This document shows positions 1 to 7,398 of a DNA stretch of 11,677 nt, in pieces (within the stretch, counting starts at the first letter, position 1; the number at the start of each line of letters is the position of its first letter). Location of the stretch: assembly GCA_036489445.1 (NCBI GenBank), contig DASXFV010000086.1, positions 1 to 11,677 on the forward strand, given 5' to 3'. Below the pieces are notes generated by a model, which worked only from the letters and a program-made list of their open reading frames with translations, searched no databases and was not told the origin of the DNA. The DNA is from DAIDKA01 sp036489445. Its GTDB lineage: Bacteria > Pseudomonadota > Gammaproteobacteria > Steroidobacterales > Steroidobacteraceae. The position numbers were made by a program, and so were the translations under genes.

Positions 1-46
1 TCTCGTCAGCGGAAAAGGGCAGATTTCCAACGTAGATTTTCGTCAT
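1..46 (-). CDS. RRM-type RNA-binding protein, N-terminal fragment (cut by window edge)
   Basis: Reading the minus strand from 46 gives ATG and 15 codons, MTKIYVGNLPFSADE, before the window ends. IYVGNL is the RNP-2 strand of an RNA recognition motif, and a Met plus two or three residues followed directly by this strand is how the short single-RRM, glycine-rich RNA-binding proteins of bacteria begin. Such proteins bind single-stranded RNA and are often cold- or stress-related; that role is family knowledge, not visible here. A purine-rich AGGTGA lies just before the ATG (49-54 on the plus strand as its complement), close but usable as a ribosome binding site. Only the first beta strand is visible, so RNP-1, the length and any Gly-rich tail cannot be checked. 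Confidence 0.8.
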   Translation of the reverse strand, partial: MTKIYVGNLPFSADE

Positions 47-142
47 ATCACCTAACTCACAGCTGAACATCAAGGGCGCGCTGTTTGCGAACCGCGGCGA
101 CACAATACACGTGTGACCGGGGTCCGCGCCAGTACGCCCCAT

Positions 143-158
143 TGCAAAATTGATTGCA
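143..158. promoter_or_regulatory. Inverted repeat upstream of the RRM gene (possible operator)
   Basis: TGCAA (143-147) and TTGCA (154-158) form a perfect 5-bp inverted repeat around a 6-bp AT-rich spacer in otherwise GC-rich DNA. It lies about 100 bp upstream of the RRM start, in the 236-bp gap between the RRM and aldo/keto reductase genes. A dyad here could bind a dimeric regulator. I could not find a convincing -35/-10 pair for the RRM gene around it, so the role is a guess and the repeat is short enough to occur by chance. The rest of the gap holds nothing else I can support. Confidence 0.2.
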
Positions 159-282
159 CAACCCCGCTTTTTTCCGGTCCGCGGTCGATGAGTTGACAAG
201 TTCTGGCGGGAAGCCGTTCTGCCCCCGGGCTCATGCCCACGGTATGGTTCAAACCGGTGCACGGCCGGTAGTCGCGCTTTAT

Positions 283-1224
283 TCAGGATTTGAGGTTGTC
301 CCAAAGCAGGGTCATTTTCTGACGCATTTGTTGGTCCGGCAAGGCCCCGTGGGCGGCGGCCATGTTGTCATCCAGATGACTCACGAGGGTGGTCCCCGGC
401 ACGGTGCAGGTGACGGCCGGGTGGGAGATCACGAACTTCAGGAACAGTTGGCTCCAGCTGGTGACCTGGATGTCTGCCGCCCAGTCCGGCAGAGGCTTGC
501 CGGCCACCTGGCCAAAGACGCTGGCGGCCGCCCGCCGGCCCCCGAAGGGAGAGTTGGCGATGACGGCAATCCCCTTCTGCGCCGCCAGGGGCAACACCTC
601 CTGGTCGGCACTCCGGTTGGCCAGGGAATAATCCACCTGGATGAAGTCCATGGGCAGCCGACGCATGTAATCCATCATGCGTGCGTGTTCCCGAGGACTG
701 GAAGTCGTGATGCCGTAATAGCCGATGCGGCCAGCCTTTTTCCATGCCTGAAGCACCGGAATCATGGCCTCGACGCCGATCAGGTTATGCACCTGCATCA
801 GATCGATGTGCTGGGTCTTGAGCCGGCGCAGCGACTCTTCCATGGAGGCTTCGCCGGCTTTGGCATCGGGAGTCATGACTTTGGTGGCCAGAAACAGGCG
901 GTCCCGATTGTGCAGGCCCGCGACCAGGTCCCCGATCACCGCTTCGGCTTGGCCATATAGTGGTGCGGTATCCACGACAGCCCCGCCCAGAGCCGGCAGC
1001 TTATCCAGCACTGCCTTGCGTGCCGCCAGGTCATCGGCGTCCGTCACGTTGTAGTTATTGGTGCCAATGCCGATGGCCGGAATCTTCTGGCCGGAGGAGG
1101 GAATGGCCTTGGTCACGGTGGCGCCCGCGCTGGCCGCGAGCACCGTCCGGGACATGACCACGCCGGTCGCGACGGTGAGGGCGGCCAGGAGCGCATCGCG
1201 GCGGTTGAAGCGGGGCGGGGTCAT
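283..1224 (-). CDS. Aldo/keto reductase with predicted Tat signal peptide
   Basis: The product is 313 aa. Residues 7-30 look like a twin-arginine signal: N-R8-R9-D, then a hydrophobic stretch (ALLAALTVATGVVM) and an ALA/ASA-type cleavage region near residues 29-33. The mature part is an aldo/keto reductase TIM barrel: GIGTNNYNV at 52-60, the catalytic tetrad as D85 and Y90 (VVDTAPLYG), K115 (FLATK) and H146 (LMQVHN), then IGYYGIT, and a C-terminal VPGTT segment typical of NADPH binding. The family reduces aldehydes or ketones with NADPH, or works in reverse; the substrate is unknown. Start choice: an open frame continues to 1461, but the ATG at 1224 has AAGGAG seven bases upstream and begins exactly at the signal peptide. 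The gene is divergent from glcD. A Tat signal on a nicotinamide-dependent enzyme suggests folding with cofactor before export. Confidence 0.88.
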   Translation of the reverse strand: MTPPRFNRRDALLAALTVATGVVMSRTVLAASAGATVTKAIPSSGQKIPAIGIGTNNYNVTDADDLAARKAVLDKLPALGGAVVDTAPLYGQAEAVIGDLVAGLHNRDRLFLATKVMTPDAKAGEASMEESLRRLKTQHIDLMQVHNLIGVEAMIPVLQAWKKAGRIGYYGITTSSPREHARMMDYMRRLPMDFIQVDYSLANRSADQEVLPLAAQKGIAVIANSPFGGRRAAASVFGQVAGKPLPDWAADIQVTSWSQLFLKFVISHPAVTCTVPGTTLVSHLDDNMAAAHGALPDQQMRQKMTLLWDNLKS

Positions 1225-1249
1225 CTGGTCACTCCTTGATGGGGCAAGG

Positions 1250-1255
1250 ATTATC
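1250..1255 (-). promoter_or_regulatory. Possible -10 element of the aldo/keto reductase gene
   Basis: On the minus strand GATAAT (5 of 6 to TATAAT) lies 25 bases before the reductase ATG, which would give a short leader containing the AAGGAG ribosome binding site. No good -35 hexamer lies 16-18 bp upstream, so the call is weak. No clear sigma-70 promoter for the divergent glcD gene was found in the same gap (1225-1354). Confidence 0.25.
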
Positions 1256-1354
1256 GTACATCCGGCCTCTGGCGGCACGCCTTGCGGGTCGGACGAGCCA
1301 GATTTCCCACCTGGCAACAACAACCGGGCTTGGCGCTGCCGCGGTGTTTCGGTC

Positions 1355-2857
1355 ATGCTGCCACCGATGATCTGTCTACCGACGCCGGACGCGGCCATCA
1401 TTGCCCGAAAAGCCGCGATTCTCGCTGGTCTGCGCGCCATCCTGGGTCTGGCGGATGTCATTGCTGATGACCTGTTGCTGCGCGCCTACGAAACCGATGC
1501 GCTGACGGCTTACCGGCAGCGTCCGCTGGCCGTGGTGTTGCCACATACCACCGAGCAGGTCGCCGCCGTGCTGCGCTTCGCTTACCAGGAAGGGCTGCGA
1601 ATCGTGCCGCGGGGCGCGGGCACCTCGTTATCCGGCGGCGCCGTACCCGTTGCAGATGCGATTGTGGTCGGCATGGGACGCTTCAATCGTATCCTGGCTA
1701 TTGATTATGCGGATCGCTGCGTCGTCGCGCAGAGCGGCGTCACCAACCTTGCCATCAGCGAGGCGGTGGCCGTCCGGAATTTCTATTACGCCCCAGATCC
1801 CTCCAGCCAGATTGCCTGCACCATTGGGGGCAACGTCGCCGAGAATTCCGGCGGCGTCCACTGCCTCAAGTATGGTCTGACCACGCACAATGTGTTAGGT
1901 CTCGAGATGGTGAGCGCGCAGGGCGAGATTCTGCGCCTGGGCGGCCGGCATCTGGATGCGGGCCATTACGATCTGCTGGGTCTTATGATCGGCTCGGAGG
2001 GCCTGCTCGGCATCGTCACCGAAGTGACGGTCCGGATCCTGCCCAAGCCACAGAGCGCGCGCGCAGTGTTGATCGGTTTCGCGAGCACCACTGGTGCCAG
2101 CGCCTGCGTGGCCGATGTGATTGCGGCGGGCATCATTCCTGCGGGACTGGAAATGATGGATGGTCCGGCGATCCGCGCTGCCGAAGATTTCGTCCACGCG
2201 GGCTACCCGCTGGATGCCGAGGCGGTGCTGATCGTTGAACTGGATGGTCCGAAGTCCGAGGTCGATGAACTCATCGCGCGCGTGACGCAAGTTGCCGACC
2301 GGCACGGCGCAACCTCCTGTCGTGTGTCAGCAGATGCAGCGGAGCGTCTGCGGTTTTGGGCGGGACGCAAGGCCGCGTTTCCCGCCGTAGGACGCATCAG
2401 TCCGGATTACCTGTGCATGGACGGCAGCATTCCGCGCCATCAACTCGCGGCAGTGCTGCAGTCGATCGCGCAACTCTCGGTGCGACATGGACTGCGCGTG
2501 GCCAATGTGTTCCATGCCGGCGACGGCAACTTGCATCCGCTGATCCTGTACGACGCCAACGTCCCCGGTGAGCTGGATCGTGCCGAAGCCTTCGGCAGCG
2601 ACATTCTCAGGTTGTGCGTGGATGTTGGCGGCGTACTCACCGGTGAGCATGGCGTGGGTCTGGAAAAACGCGATCTGATGACCTACCAATTTGGTCCCAC
2701 CGATCTGCAGGTGCAGCACCGCATCAAGGAAGTCTTCGACCCGCAGCTGCGGTTCAATCCCGGCAAGGTGTTTCCCACCCTGAGTCGCTGCAGTGAGCAG
2801 GGTCGCGAGCATGTCCATGCCGGCGCTTCCCGACACGCCGGGTTGCCCCGTTTCTAG
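1355..2857 (+). CDS. glcD: Glycolate oxidase, FAD-linked subunit GlcD
   Basis: GlcD carries the FAD and the substrate site of glycolate oxidase, which oxidises glycolate (also D-lactate) to glyoxylate and passes electrons through GlcE and GlcF to the quinone pool. The product is 500 aa from the ATG at 1355; E. coli GlcD is 499 aa. The FAD-binding PCMH domain shows PRGAGTSLSGGA near residues 85-96, APDPSSQIAC and IGGNVAENSGGVHCLKYG near 145-173. The C-terminal FAD-oxidase domain shows NVFHAGDGNLHP near 383-394, with metal and substrate-binding histidines, and GEHGVG near 430. The open frame extends upstream to 1058, but that part lies over the reductase gene and its leader. ATG 1355 and ATG 1367 are both possible, and neither has a strong Shine-Dalgarno. 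It is the first gene of glcDEF. Confidence 0.95.
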   Translation: MLPPMICLPTPDAAIIARKAAILAGLRAILGLADVIADDLLLRAYETDALTAYRQRPLAVVLPHTTEQVAAVLRFAYQEGLRIVPRGAGTSLSGGAVPVADAIVVGMGRFNRILAIDYADRCVVAQSGVTNLAISEAVAVRNFYYAPDPSSQIACTIGGNVAENSGGVHCLKYGLTTHNVLGLEMVSAQGEILRLGGRHLDAGHYDLLGLMIGSEGLLGIVTEVTVRILPKPQSARAVLIGFASTTGASACVADVIAAGIIPAGLEMMDGPAIRAAEDFVHAGYPLDAEAVLIVELDGPKSEVDELIARVTQVADRHGATSCRVSADAAERLRFWAGRKAAFPAVGRISPDYLCMDGSIPRHQLAAVLQSIAQLSVRHGLRVANVFHAGDGNLHPLILYDANVPGELDRAEAFGSDILRLCVDVGGVLTGEHGVGLEKRDLMTYQFGPTDLQVQHRIKEVFDPQLRFNPGKVFPTLSRCSEQGREHVHAGASRHAGLPRF

Positions 2858-2887
2858 CCTTGTCTATCTTTGTCTATGCTGGGGACC

Positions 2888-4018
2888 ATGGTGGGTGACG
2901 AATCGGCGGGAACCTTTCGCCCGCGCGACGAGGCTGAGCTGGGGGAACTGTTACGGGCACCGGGACCGTCCTTTGAGCTGGTGGCTGGTGGCACCAAGCG
3001 TGGTATCGGCCGGCCCGTGGACGCTCCCATCCTGGATCTTTCGGGTTTGAGCGGTATCGTGGATTATCAACCCGGCGAGCTGGTGCTGACGGCCAGACCC
3101 GCCACCGCCCTGGTGCAGATCGAAGCCTTGATCGCTGAGCAGTGCCAGCGTTTCGGCTTTGAACCGCCCGCGCCAGCACTAGGGGGCTCAACACAACTGC
3201 AGACCATCGGTGGCGTGCTGATGGCCAACAGTTCCGGCTCGCGCCGGGTGACAGCCGGCTCGGCGCGCGATCACTTCATCGGCTTGCGGGGGGTGAATGG
3301 GCGCGGTGAGACCTTCGTTGGGGGTGGCCGGGTGGTCAAGAATGTTACGGGCTTTGATCTGCCCAAGGTGCTGGCCGGATCCTGGGGAACGCTGGCAGCG
3401 CTCACGCAGATCACTGTGCGCCTGGTCCCGGCCGCGGAATTTGAGAGCACGCTCTTCTTTGAGTCCGCCAGCGTGGCAGCCGCGGTAATGCTGTGCTCGG
3501 AGGCCCTGGGCTCCATGTTCGAGGTCTCCTGTGCCGCCTTTCTGCCGCGGCGGGGCGTCGCGGTGCGCCTGGAGGGTCTGGCCACTTCGGTGCAGTCCCG
3601 GATCACCGGACTGCTTACCGCCCTGGATCGACCAGCGCGCGGGGTTTTGGCGGGGGCAGACTCCAGGCAATTCTGGCGCGCAGTCGCCGCGGCCGAAGGG
3701 TTGGCGAAGTTCCCGGTGATCTGGCGCCTGTCGGTGGCGCCGCAGCAGGCCGCGCGCATTCTGGATGAAATTGAACCTGAAGATTTTCAGCTGGACTGGG
3801 GCGGGGGATTGATCTGGATGGGGGCTCACCTGCTTGACGCGCGGCGCGTTCGCGGCGCGCTGCACGGCGGACATGCCACCCTGGTCAGGGCAGCGCAGGC
3901 CGAGCGGCGCGCCAACGCCGTGTTTGAGCCTCAGTCCTCGGGCATCGCGGCGATCGCGGCAGGTCTGAAAGCCGCCTTTGATCCGGACAATCGATTGAAT
4001 CCAGGACGCATGGGCTGA
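2888..4018 (+). CDS. glcE: Glycolate oxidase, FAD-binding subunit GlcE
   Basis: GlcE is the second FAD-domain subunit of glycolate oxidase and is required for activity along with GlcD and GlcF. The product is 376 aa from the ATG at 2888 (E. coli GlcE about 350). It has one FAD-binding PCMH domain: GGTKRGIGRP at 34-43 matches the flavin loop, GIVDYQPGELVLTARP follows, GSARDHFIG and KNVTGFDLPKVLAGSWG are GlcE signatures, and the C-terminal end reads FDPDNRLNPGRMG, as in the family. Start choice: TTG 2870, ATG 2876, ATG 2888 and GTG 2891 are all in frame; GGGGA lies just ahead of 2888/2891, so one of these is favoured, but the exact codon is uncertain. It starts 30 nt after glcD, and its TGA overlaps the glcF ATG by one base. 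Confidence 0.92.
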   Translation: MVGDESAGTFRPRDEAELGELLRAPGPSFELVAGGTKRGIGRPVDAPILDLSGLSGIVDYQPGELVLTARPATALVQIEALIAEQCQRFGFEPPAPALGGSTQLQTIGGVLMANSSGSRRVTAGSARDHFIGLRGVNGRGETFVGGGRVVKNVTGFDLPKVLAGSWGTLAALTQITVRLVPAAEFESTLFFESASVAAAVMLCSEALGSMFEVSCAAFLPRRGVAVRLEGLATSVQSRITGLLTALDRPARGVLAGADSRQFWRAVAAAEGLAKFPVIWRLSVAPQQAARILDEIEPEDFQLDWGGGLIWMGAHLLDARRVRGALHGGHATLVRAAQAERRANAVFEPQSSGIAAIAAGLKAAFDPDNRLNPGRMG

Positions 4019-5337
4019 TGCAGACCGGTTTTGACGCCGCACAATTGACGGATCCGGACACCGCCGAGGCGGAGAAGGTGTTGCGCAAGTGCGTGCATTG
4101 CGGTTTCTGCAACGCGACCTGCCCGACTTATGTGTTGCTCGGTGATGAGCTCGACGGTCCGCGTGGGCGTATCTACCTGATCAAGGACATGCTGGAGCAG
4201 AATCGCCCGGCGACCGCGGCGGTGGTCGGCCACCTTGATCGGTGCCTGTCGTGCCTGGCGTGTATGACGACCTGTCCGTCCGGCGTTCACTATCAGCACC
4301 TCATCGATCACGCGCGCGACCATGTAGAGCGCACCTACCGCCGACCGCTGGCCGAACGACTGCTGCGGGCGGTGCTGGCCACGGTTTTGCCATTTCCTGC
4401 CCGCCTGCGCGTCGCATTAAGTGTGGCGGCGCTGATTCCCGGGCCGCTGCGCAAGTCTCATTTGCTGCCGGTCCCGCTGCGGGCCATGCTGCAACTGGCC
4501 GCCACGCAGGCGGTCTCTGCGCGTGCTGATCAGAGGGAGGCGCTCGCTTTGGCCCCGCCACCGGCGCTGGCGCGCGGCCGCGTGGCCCTGATCCTCGGCT
4601 GTGTTCAAGGCGTACTCACGCCGCGGACCCATTCGGCCACGCAGCGGCTGCTCGTCCGGGCAGGTTGGGAAGTGGTGCCGGTGTCCGGTTGCTGCGGGGC
4701 CCTCGTGCACCACCTCGGACGCCGGGAGGAGGCCGATGGGTTCGCCATGCGCCTCATCGCGAAGCTGCGCGCGGTGAGTGCGGGTGGGGAGCTCTCTGCA
4801 ATCGTGGTCAATGCCTCCGGTTGCGGTACGCAACTGAAGGATTACGGTTTTCTGCTACGCAACCACCCCACGCTCGCCGCCGATGCAGGCCGGTTCAGCG
4901 CGCTGTGCCGTGACATCACCGAAGTCCTGGCGCTCGCGCCGTTACCGGCACAGCCCCTGGCGCAGCCTCCCGTGATCGCCTATCACTCCGCCTGCTCCAT
5001 GCAGCATGGACAGCGCCTCGACGCGTTGCCGCGACGCCTGCTGCGCGAGGTGGGGTTCGACGTTCGGGATATTCCCGAAGGACATTTGTGTTGCGGCTCA
5101 GCAGGCAGCTACAACATCCTGCAACCGCTGATCGCCACTCAGCTGCGCGATAGGAAGTTGTCCAACATCCAGCGCACCGGGGCCAGCGTCATTGCCACCG
5201 GCAATGTTGGCTGCATCCTGCAACTGCAGTCCGGGAGCTCAATACCGGTGATCCATACGGTGGAATTGCTGGACTGGGCCTGTGGTGGGCCGCAGCCCGC
5301 CGCGCTCGCGGTCAGGGCAGCCGCTGGTAGCGGGTGA
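4018..5337 (+). CDS. glcF: Glycolate oxidase, iron-sulfur subunit GlcF
   Basis: GlcF is the iron-sulfur subunit that carries electrons from the flavin subunits toward the membrane quinone. The product is 439 aa (E. coli GlcF about 407). Two [4Fe-4S] ferredoxin motifs are intact: C25-C28-C31-C35-P (CVHCGFCNATCP) and C76-C79-C82-C86-P (CLSCLACMTTCP), with GDELDGPRGRIYLIK between them as in the E. coli protein. The C-terminal half has two cysteine-rich CCG domains: LGCVQG plus GCCGALVHH, then HSACSMQH plus HLCCGSAGSYN. The ATG overlaps the glcE stop (TGATG, shared base 4018), which implies translational coupling. A tail of roughly 20 Ala/Gly-rich residues after ELLDWA makes it longer than usual. 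The last 26 bases overlap the end of the convergent hydrolase gene. Confidence 0.95.
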   Translation: MQTGFDAAQLTDPDTAEAEKVLRKCVHCGFCNATCPTYVLLGDELDGPRGRIYLIKDMLEQNRPATAAVVGHLDRCLSCLACMTTCPSGVHYQHLIDHARDHVERTYRRPLAERLLRAVLATVLPFPARLRVALSVAALIPGPLRKSHLLPVPLRAMLQLAATQAVSARADQREALALAPPPALARGRVALILGCVQGVLTPRTHSATQRLLVRAGWEVVPVSGCCGALVHHLGRREEADGFAMRLIAKLRAVSAGGELSAIVVNASGCGTQLKDYGFLLRNHPTLAADAGRFSALCRDITEVLALAPLPAQPLAQPPVIAYHSACSMQHGQRLDALPRRLLREVGFDVRDIPEGHLCCGSAGSYNILQPLIATQLRDRKLSNIQRTGASVIATGNVGCILQLQSGSSIPVIHTVELLDWACGGPQPAALAVRAAAGSG

Positions 5338-6376
5338 CTGAATTTTCAATCAGCCGCGCGAATTGGCCGCCGCAGGCCAGATACTCCAGGTGCGCCAGCG
5401 TTTCGCCCATGGCGAGAAACTGGTGAAAGCCGCGTTGCTGCCGCCGGTACAGGAACGGCAGGCACTGGAATGCCGTCAGCGGCGTGCGGCAGGCCTCGAA
5501 CAGCTTCGCCAGTTGCCGCTCGTGGTGCTCGCGGATCTCGGCGGCTCGCGCTGCGAGTCCACGGAACGGCCTGCCGTGCGAAGGCAGCACCAATGTTCCG
5601 GCATCCAGGGCGGACAGACGCTCCAGGGATTGCAGATAGGTGGCCAGGGGATTCGGGTCGGGAGTCAATGGAGTCAACCCGATATTCGGCCGAATGGCGG
5701 GCAGCACCTGATCGCCCGCGATCAGCAGCGGACTTGGGTCCTGGGACTGCAGGCACATGTGGCCATGGGCGTGCCCCCCGGTTTCCAGCCAACGCCACAA
5801 CCGCGAGCCGATCGGTGTGCGATCCTCATCGCGCATCAGTCGCCCAGCCAGCGGCACGCCGTCCACCGTATCCCGATAACCGGTGGCTTGCAGACTCGGG
5901 CGCAGCTCCTCGATGGGCTCGACGCCATGGCCTGCGAAAAATGCCATCCGCTGGGCCAGTGCCTGGGCAGTGGTCTCGCCGAGCAAGTCGCGCAGTTGGT
6001 CCAGAGTGGCCGCCGAACTCCATACGGGAACTGCGAACCGCCGCTGCAACCAGGCGGCAAGGCCCACATGATCGGGGTGCAGATGCGTGAGCAGGATGCG
6101 ACTCAGCGGCCGTGCAGCCAGCAGCGTCCCCGCCAGGTGTTCCCAGATCTCACGCGCTGCAGCCGTGGCCATGCCGGTATCCACCAGCGCGTAGCCTCCC
6201 GGTTCCTCCAGCAGCCACAGGTTGATGTGGTCCAGCGAAATGGGCAATGGCATGCGCAGCCACCACAGTCCTTCCTGCACCGGCAGCACCTGGCCCGGCT
6301 CGGGGATGGGGAGGTCCGGATAGTCGATGGCACCAGGCCCGGCGCCGGGCAGGGCGGCGGCGTCGCGCGAAGTCAT
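5312..6376 (-). CDS. Metallo-beta-lactamase-fold hydrolase (LACTB2-like, with C-terminal winged-helix region)
   Basis: The 354-aa product is a metal-dependent hydrolase of the MBL superfamily; its substrate (thioester, lactone, ester or nucleic acid) cannot be told from sequence. Metal ligands are intact: H98-L-H100-P-D102-H103 (HxHxDH), GHAHGH at 202-207 with H207 as the likely third-site ligand, D223 in IAGDQ, and H268 in PSHGRPF. The N-terminal LDHINLWLL and ALVDTG strands are typical. After about residue 280 comes a helical region (REHHERQLAKLFEA... GETLAHLEYL...) resembling the C-terminal winged-helix domain of LACTB2-type proteins. The ATG at 6376 overlaps the TGA of the upstream CDF gene (ATGA, 6373-6376), so the two are probably made from one mRNA and coupled. 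Its 3' end overlaps the glcF 3' end by 26 nt. Confidence 0.9.
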   Translation of the reverse strand: MTSRDAAALPGAGPGAIDYPDLPIPEPGQVLPVQEGLWWLRMPLPISLDHINLWLLEEPGGYALVDTGMATAAAREIWEHLAGTLLAARPLSRILLTHLHPDHVGLAAWLQRRFAVPVWSSAATLDQLRDLLGETTAQALAQRMAFFAGHGVEPIEELRPSLQATGYRDTVDGVPLAGRLMRDEDRTPIGSRLWRWLETGGHAHGHMCLQSQDPSPLLIAGDQVLPAIRPNIGLTPLTPDPNPLATYLQSLERLSALDAGTLVLPSHGRPFRGLAARAAEIREHHERQLAKLFEACRTPLTAFQCLPFLYRRQQRGFHQFLAMGETLAHLEYLACGGQFARLIENSVTRYQRLP

Positions 6377-7392
6377 CCGGCTTTAAGCGCCGGTGGCTCG
6401 GCGTGGGATGACTTGTGGCAGTCCTCCTCGCTCTGAGCGCCGGCGCATTCGCCCTCTTCGATCTGCACGGTGGCATGTTCTACGCCAAACCGGTCGTGCA
6501 ATCGTTGCATGATTGCCGTGAGCGCAGCGTGGCGATCCGCGCCGTCCTGCAGCGTCGCGTGCAGTGTGAGCATCGGGGTCTGACCGGTGAGCGACCAGGC
6601 GTGGATATGGTGGACGTCCTTGATAGCCGGCACGGTTTTCAGGTCGAGTTCCACCGCGTCCGCATCGAAGCCAGGGGGCGCACCCTCCAGCAGCACATGC
6701 ACGGAATCGCGCGTCAACTGCCACCCGGAGCGCAGGATCAAGAGCGACACCGCGAGCGACAGGAGTGGATCGGCAATGACCCAGCCGCGCCACAGAATCA
6801 GGGCGGAAGCACCGATCGCGGCCGCCGAGCCGGCCAGATCACTCAGGACATGCAGCCGTGCACCACGTTCATTGAGCGAGGTCGCCCCGCTCAAGGCCAG
6901 AAACGCGCAGATATTAGCCGCAGCCCCCACGGCCGCTGTCACCAGCATCACGGTGCCATCGACATGCGGTGGCTGGAGCAGACGGCGCGTGGCGGCAATC
7001 ACGATCGCCAGCGTCAGGGCCAGCAGCACCAGCCCATTGGTGTACGCGGCGAGGGTCTGGTAGCGGCGATGTCCATAGGTTCGATCCGCCCGCGCGGGCC
7101 GTTGCGCGATGCGGATGGCGACAATCGCCAGCAGCAAGGAGGCGCTGTCGGCGAGCATGTGCGCGGCTTCGGCGTACAGCGCCACCGAGTTTGCCCACAG
7201 GCCACCGCCGGCCTCGACCAGCGTGAAACAGAACAGCAGTCCAAAGGCGGCCCATAGGCGTCGCTCGCTGGCCTGGTCCGCGCCATGGACGTGACCCGGA
7301 CCGTGTGCCGGGTGATGGTCATGCCCGTGATCATGGTTATGATCGCCGGCATGGGAGTGGTCGTGGTGAGGTTCATGGGAATGCCCGTTCAT
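6373..7392 (-). CDS. CDF-family divalent metal (probably Zn) exporter, ZitB/CzcD-like
   Basis: This 339-aa inner-membrane protein belongs to the cation diffusion facilitators, which export Zn2+, and sometimes Co2+ or Cd2+, in exchange for protons. Fifteen histidines lie in the first 36 residues, a soluble metal-binding lead. About six hydrophobic segments follow. The transport site is intact as H78xxxD82 in segment 2 (AHMLAD) and H181xxxD185 in segment 5 (LHVLSD). Residue 75, which I recall as Asp in ZitB, is Glu here. A cytoplasmic C-terminal domain follows (VHHIHAWSLTG, EHATVQIEE), ending in a Cys/His tail (ECAG...EDCHKSSH). Overall it reads like E. coli ZitB, but metal specificity is inference. 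The ATG at 7392 has TAGGA nine bases upstream. The hydrolase gene follows with an ATGA overlap, and a small ORF ends 6 nt before the start. Confidence 0.93.
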   Translation of the reverse strand: MNGHSHEPHHDHSHAGDHNHDHGHDHHPAHGPGHVHGADQASERRLWAAFGLLFCFTLVEAGGGLWANSVALYAEAAHMLADSASLLLAIVAIRIAQRPARADRTYGHRRYQTLAAYTNGLVLLALTLAIVIAATRRLLQPPHVDGTVMLVTAAVGAAANICAFLALSGATSLNERGARLHVLSDLAGSAAAIGASALILWRGWVIADPLLSLAVSLLILRSGWQLTRDSVHVLLEGAPPGFDADAVELDLKTVPAIKDVHHIHAWSLTGQTPMLTLHATLQDGADRHAALTAIMQRLHDRFGVEHATVQIEEGECAGAQSEEDCHKSSHAEPPALKAG

Positions 7393-7398
7393 AGGGGT

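Noticed and set aside
70..252. 60-codon minus-strand ORF between the reductase and RRM genes
   Set aside because: TTG start with no ribosome binding site, Arg/Pro-rich composition and no family; more likely leader DNA of the RRM gene.
253..269. Hairpin ACCGG/CCGGT after the reductase stop as a terminator
   Set aside because: Only a 5-bp stem and three following T residues on the minus strand; too weak to call.
154..960. Long plus-strand open frame of 268 codons antisense to the reductase
   Set aside because: It is rich in Arg, His and Gly, matches no domain, and mirrors the codon pattern of the reductase on the other strand; a GC-rich shadow.
1225..1461. N-terminal extension of the aldo/keto reductase frame, 79 codons upstream of 1224
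   Set aside because: It lies over the start of glcD, has no family similarity, and the ATG at 1224 has AAGGAG and opens a Tat signal peptide.
5363..6436. 357-codon plus-strand open frame antisense to the MBL hydrolase
   Set aside because: The hydrolase has complete metal motifs on the minus strand; this frame has a low-complexity Gln/Arg/Gly composition and no domain.
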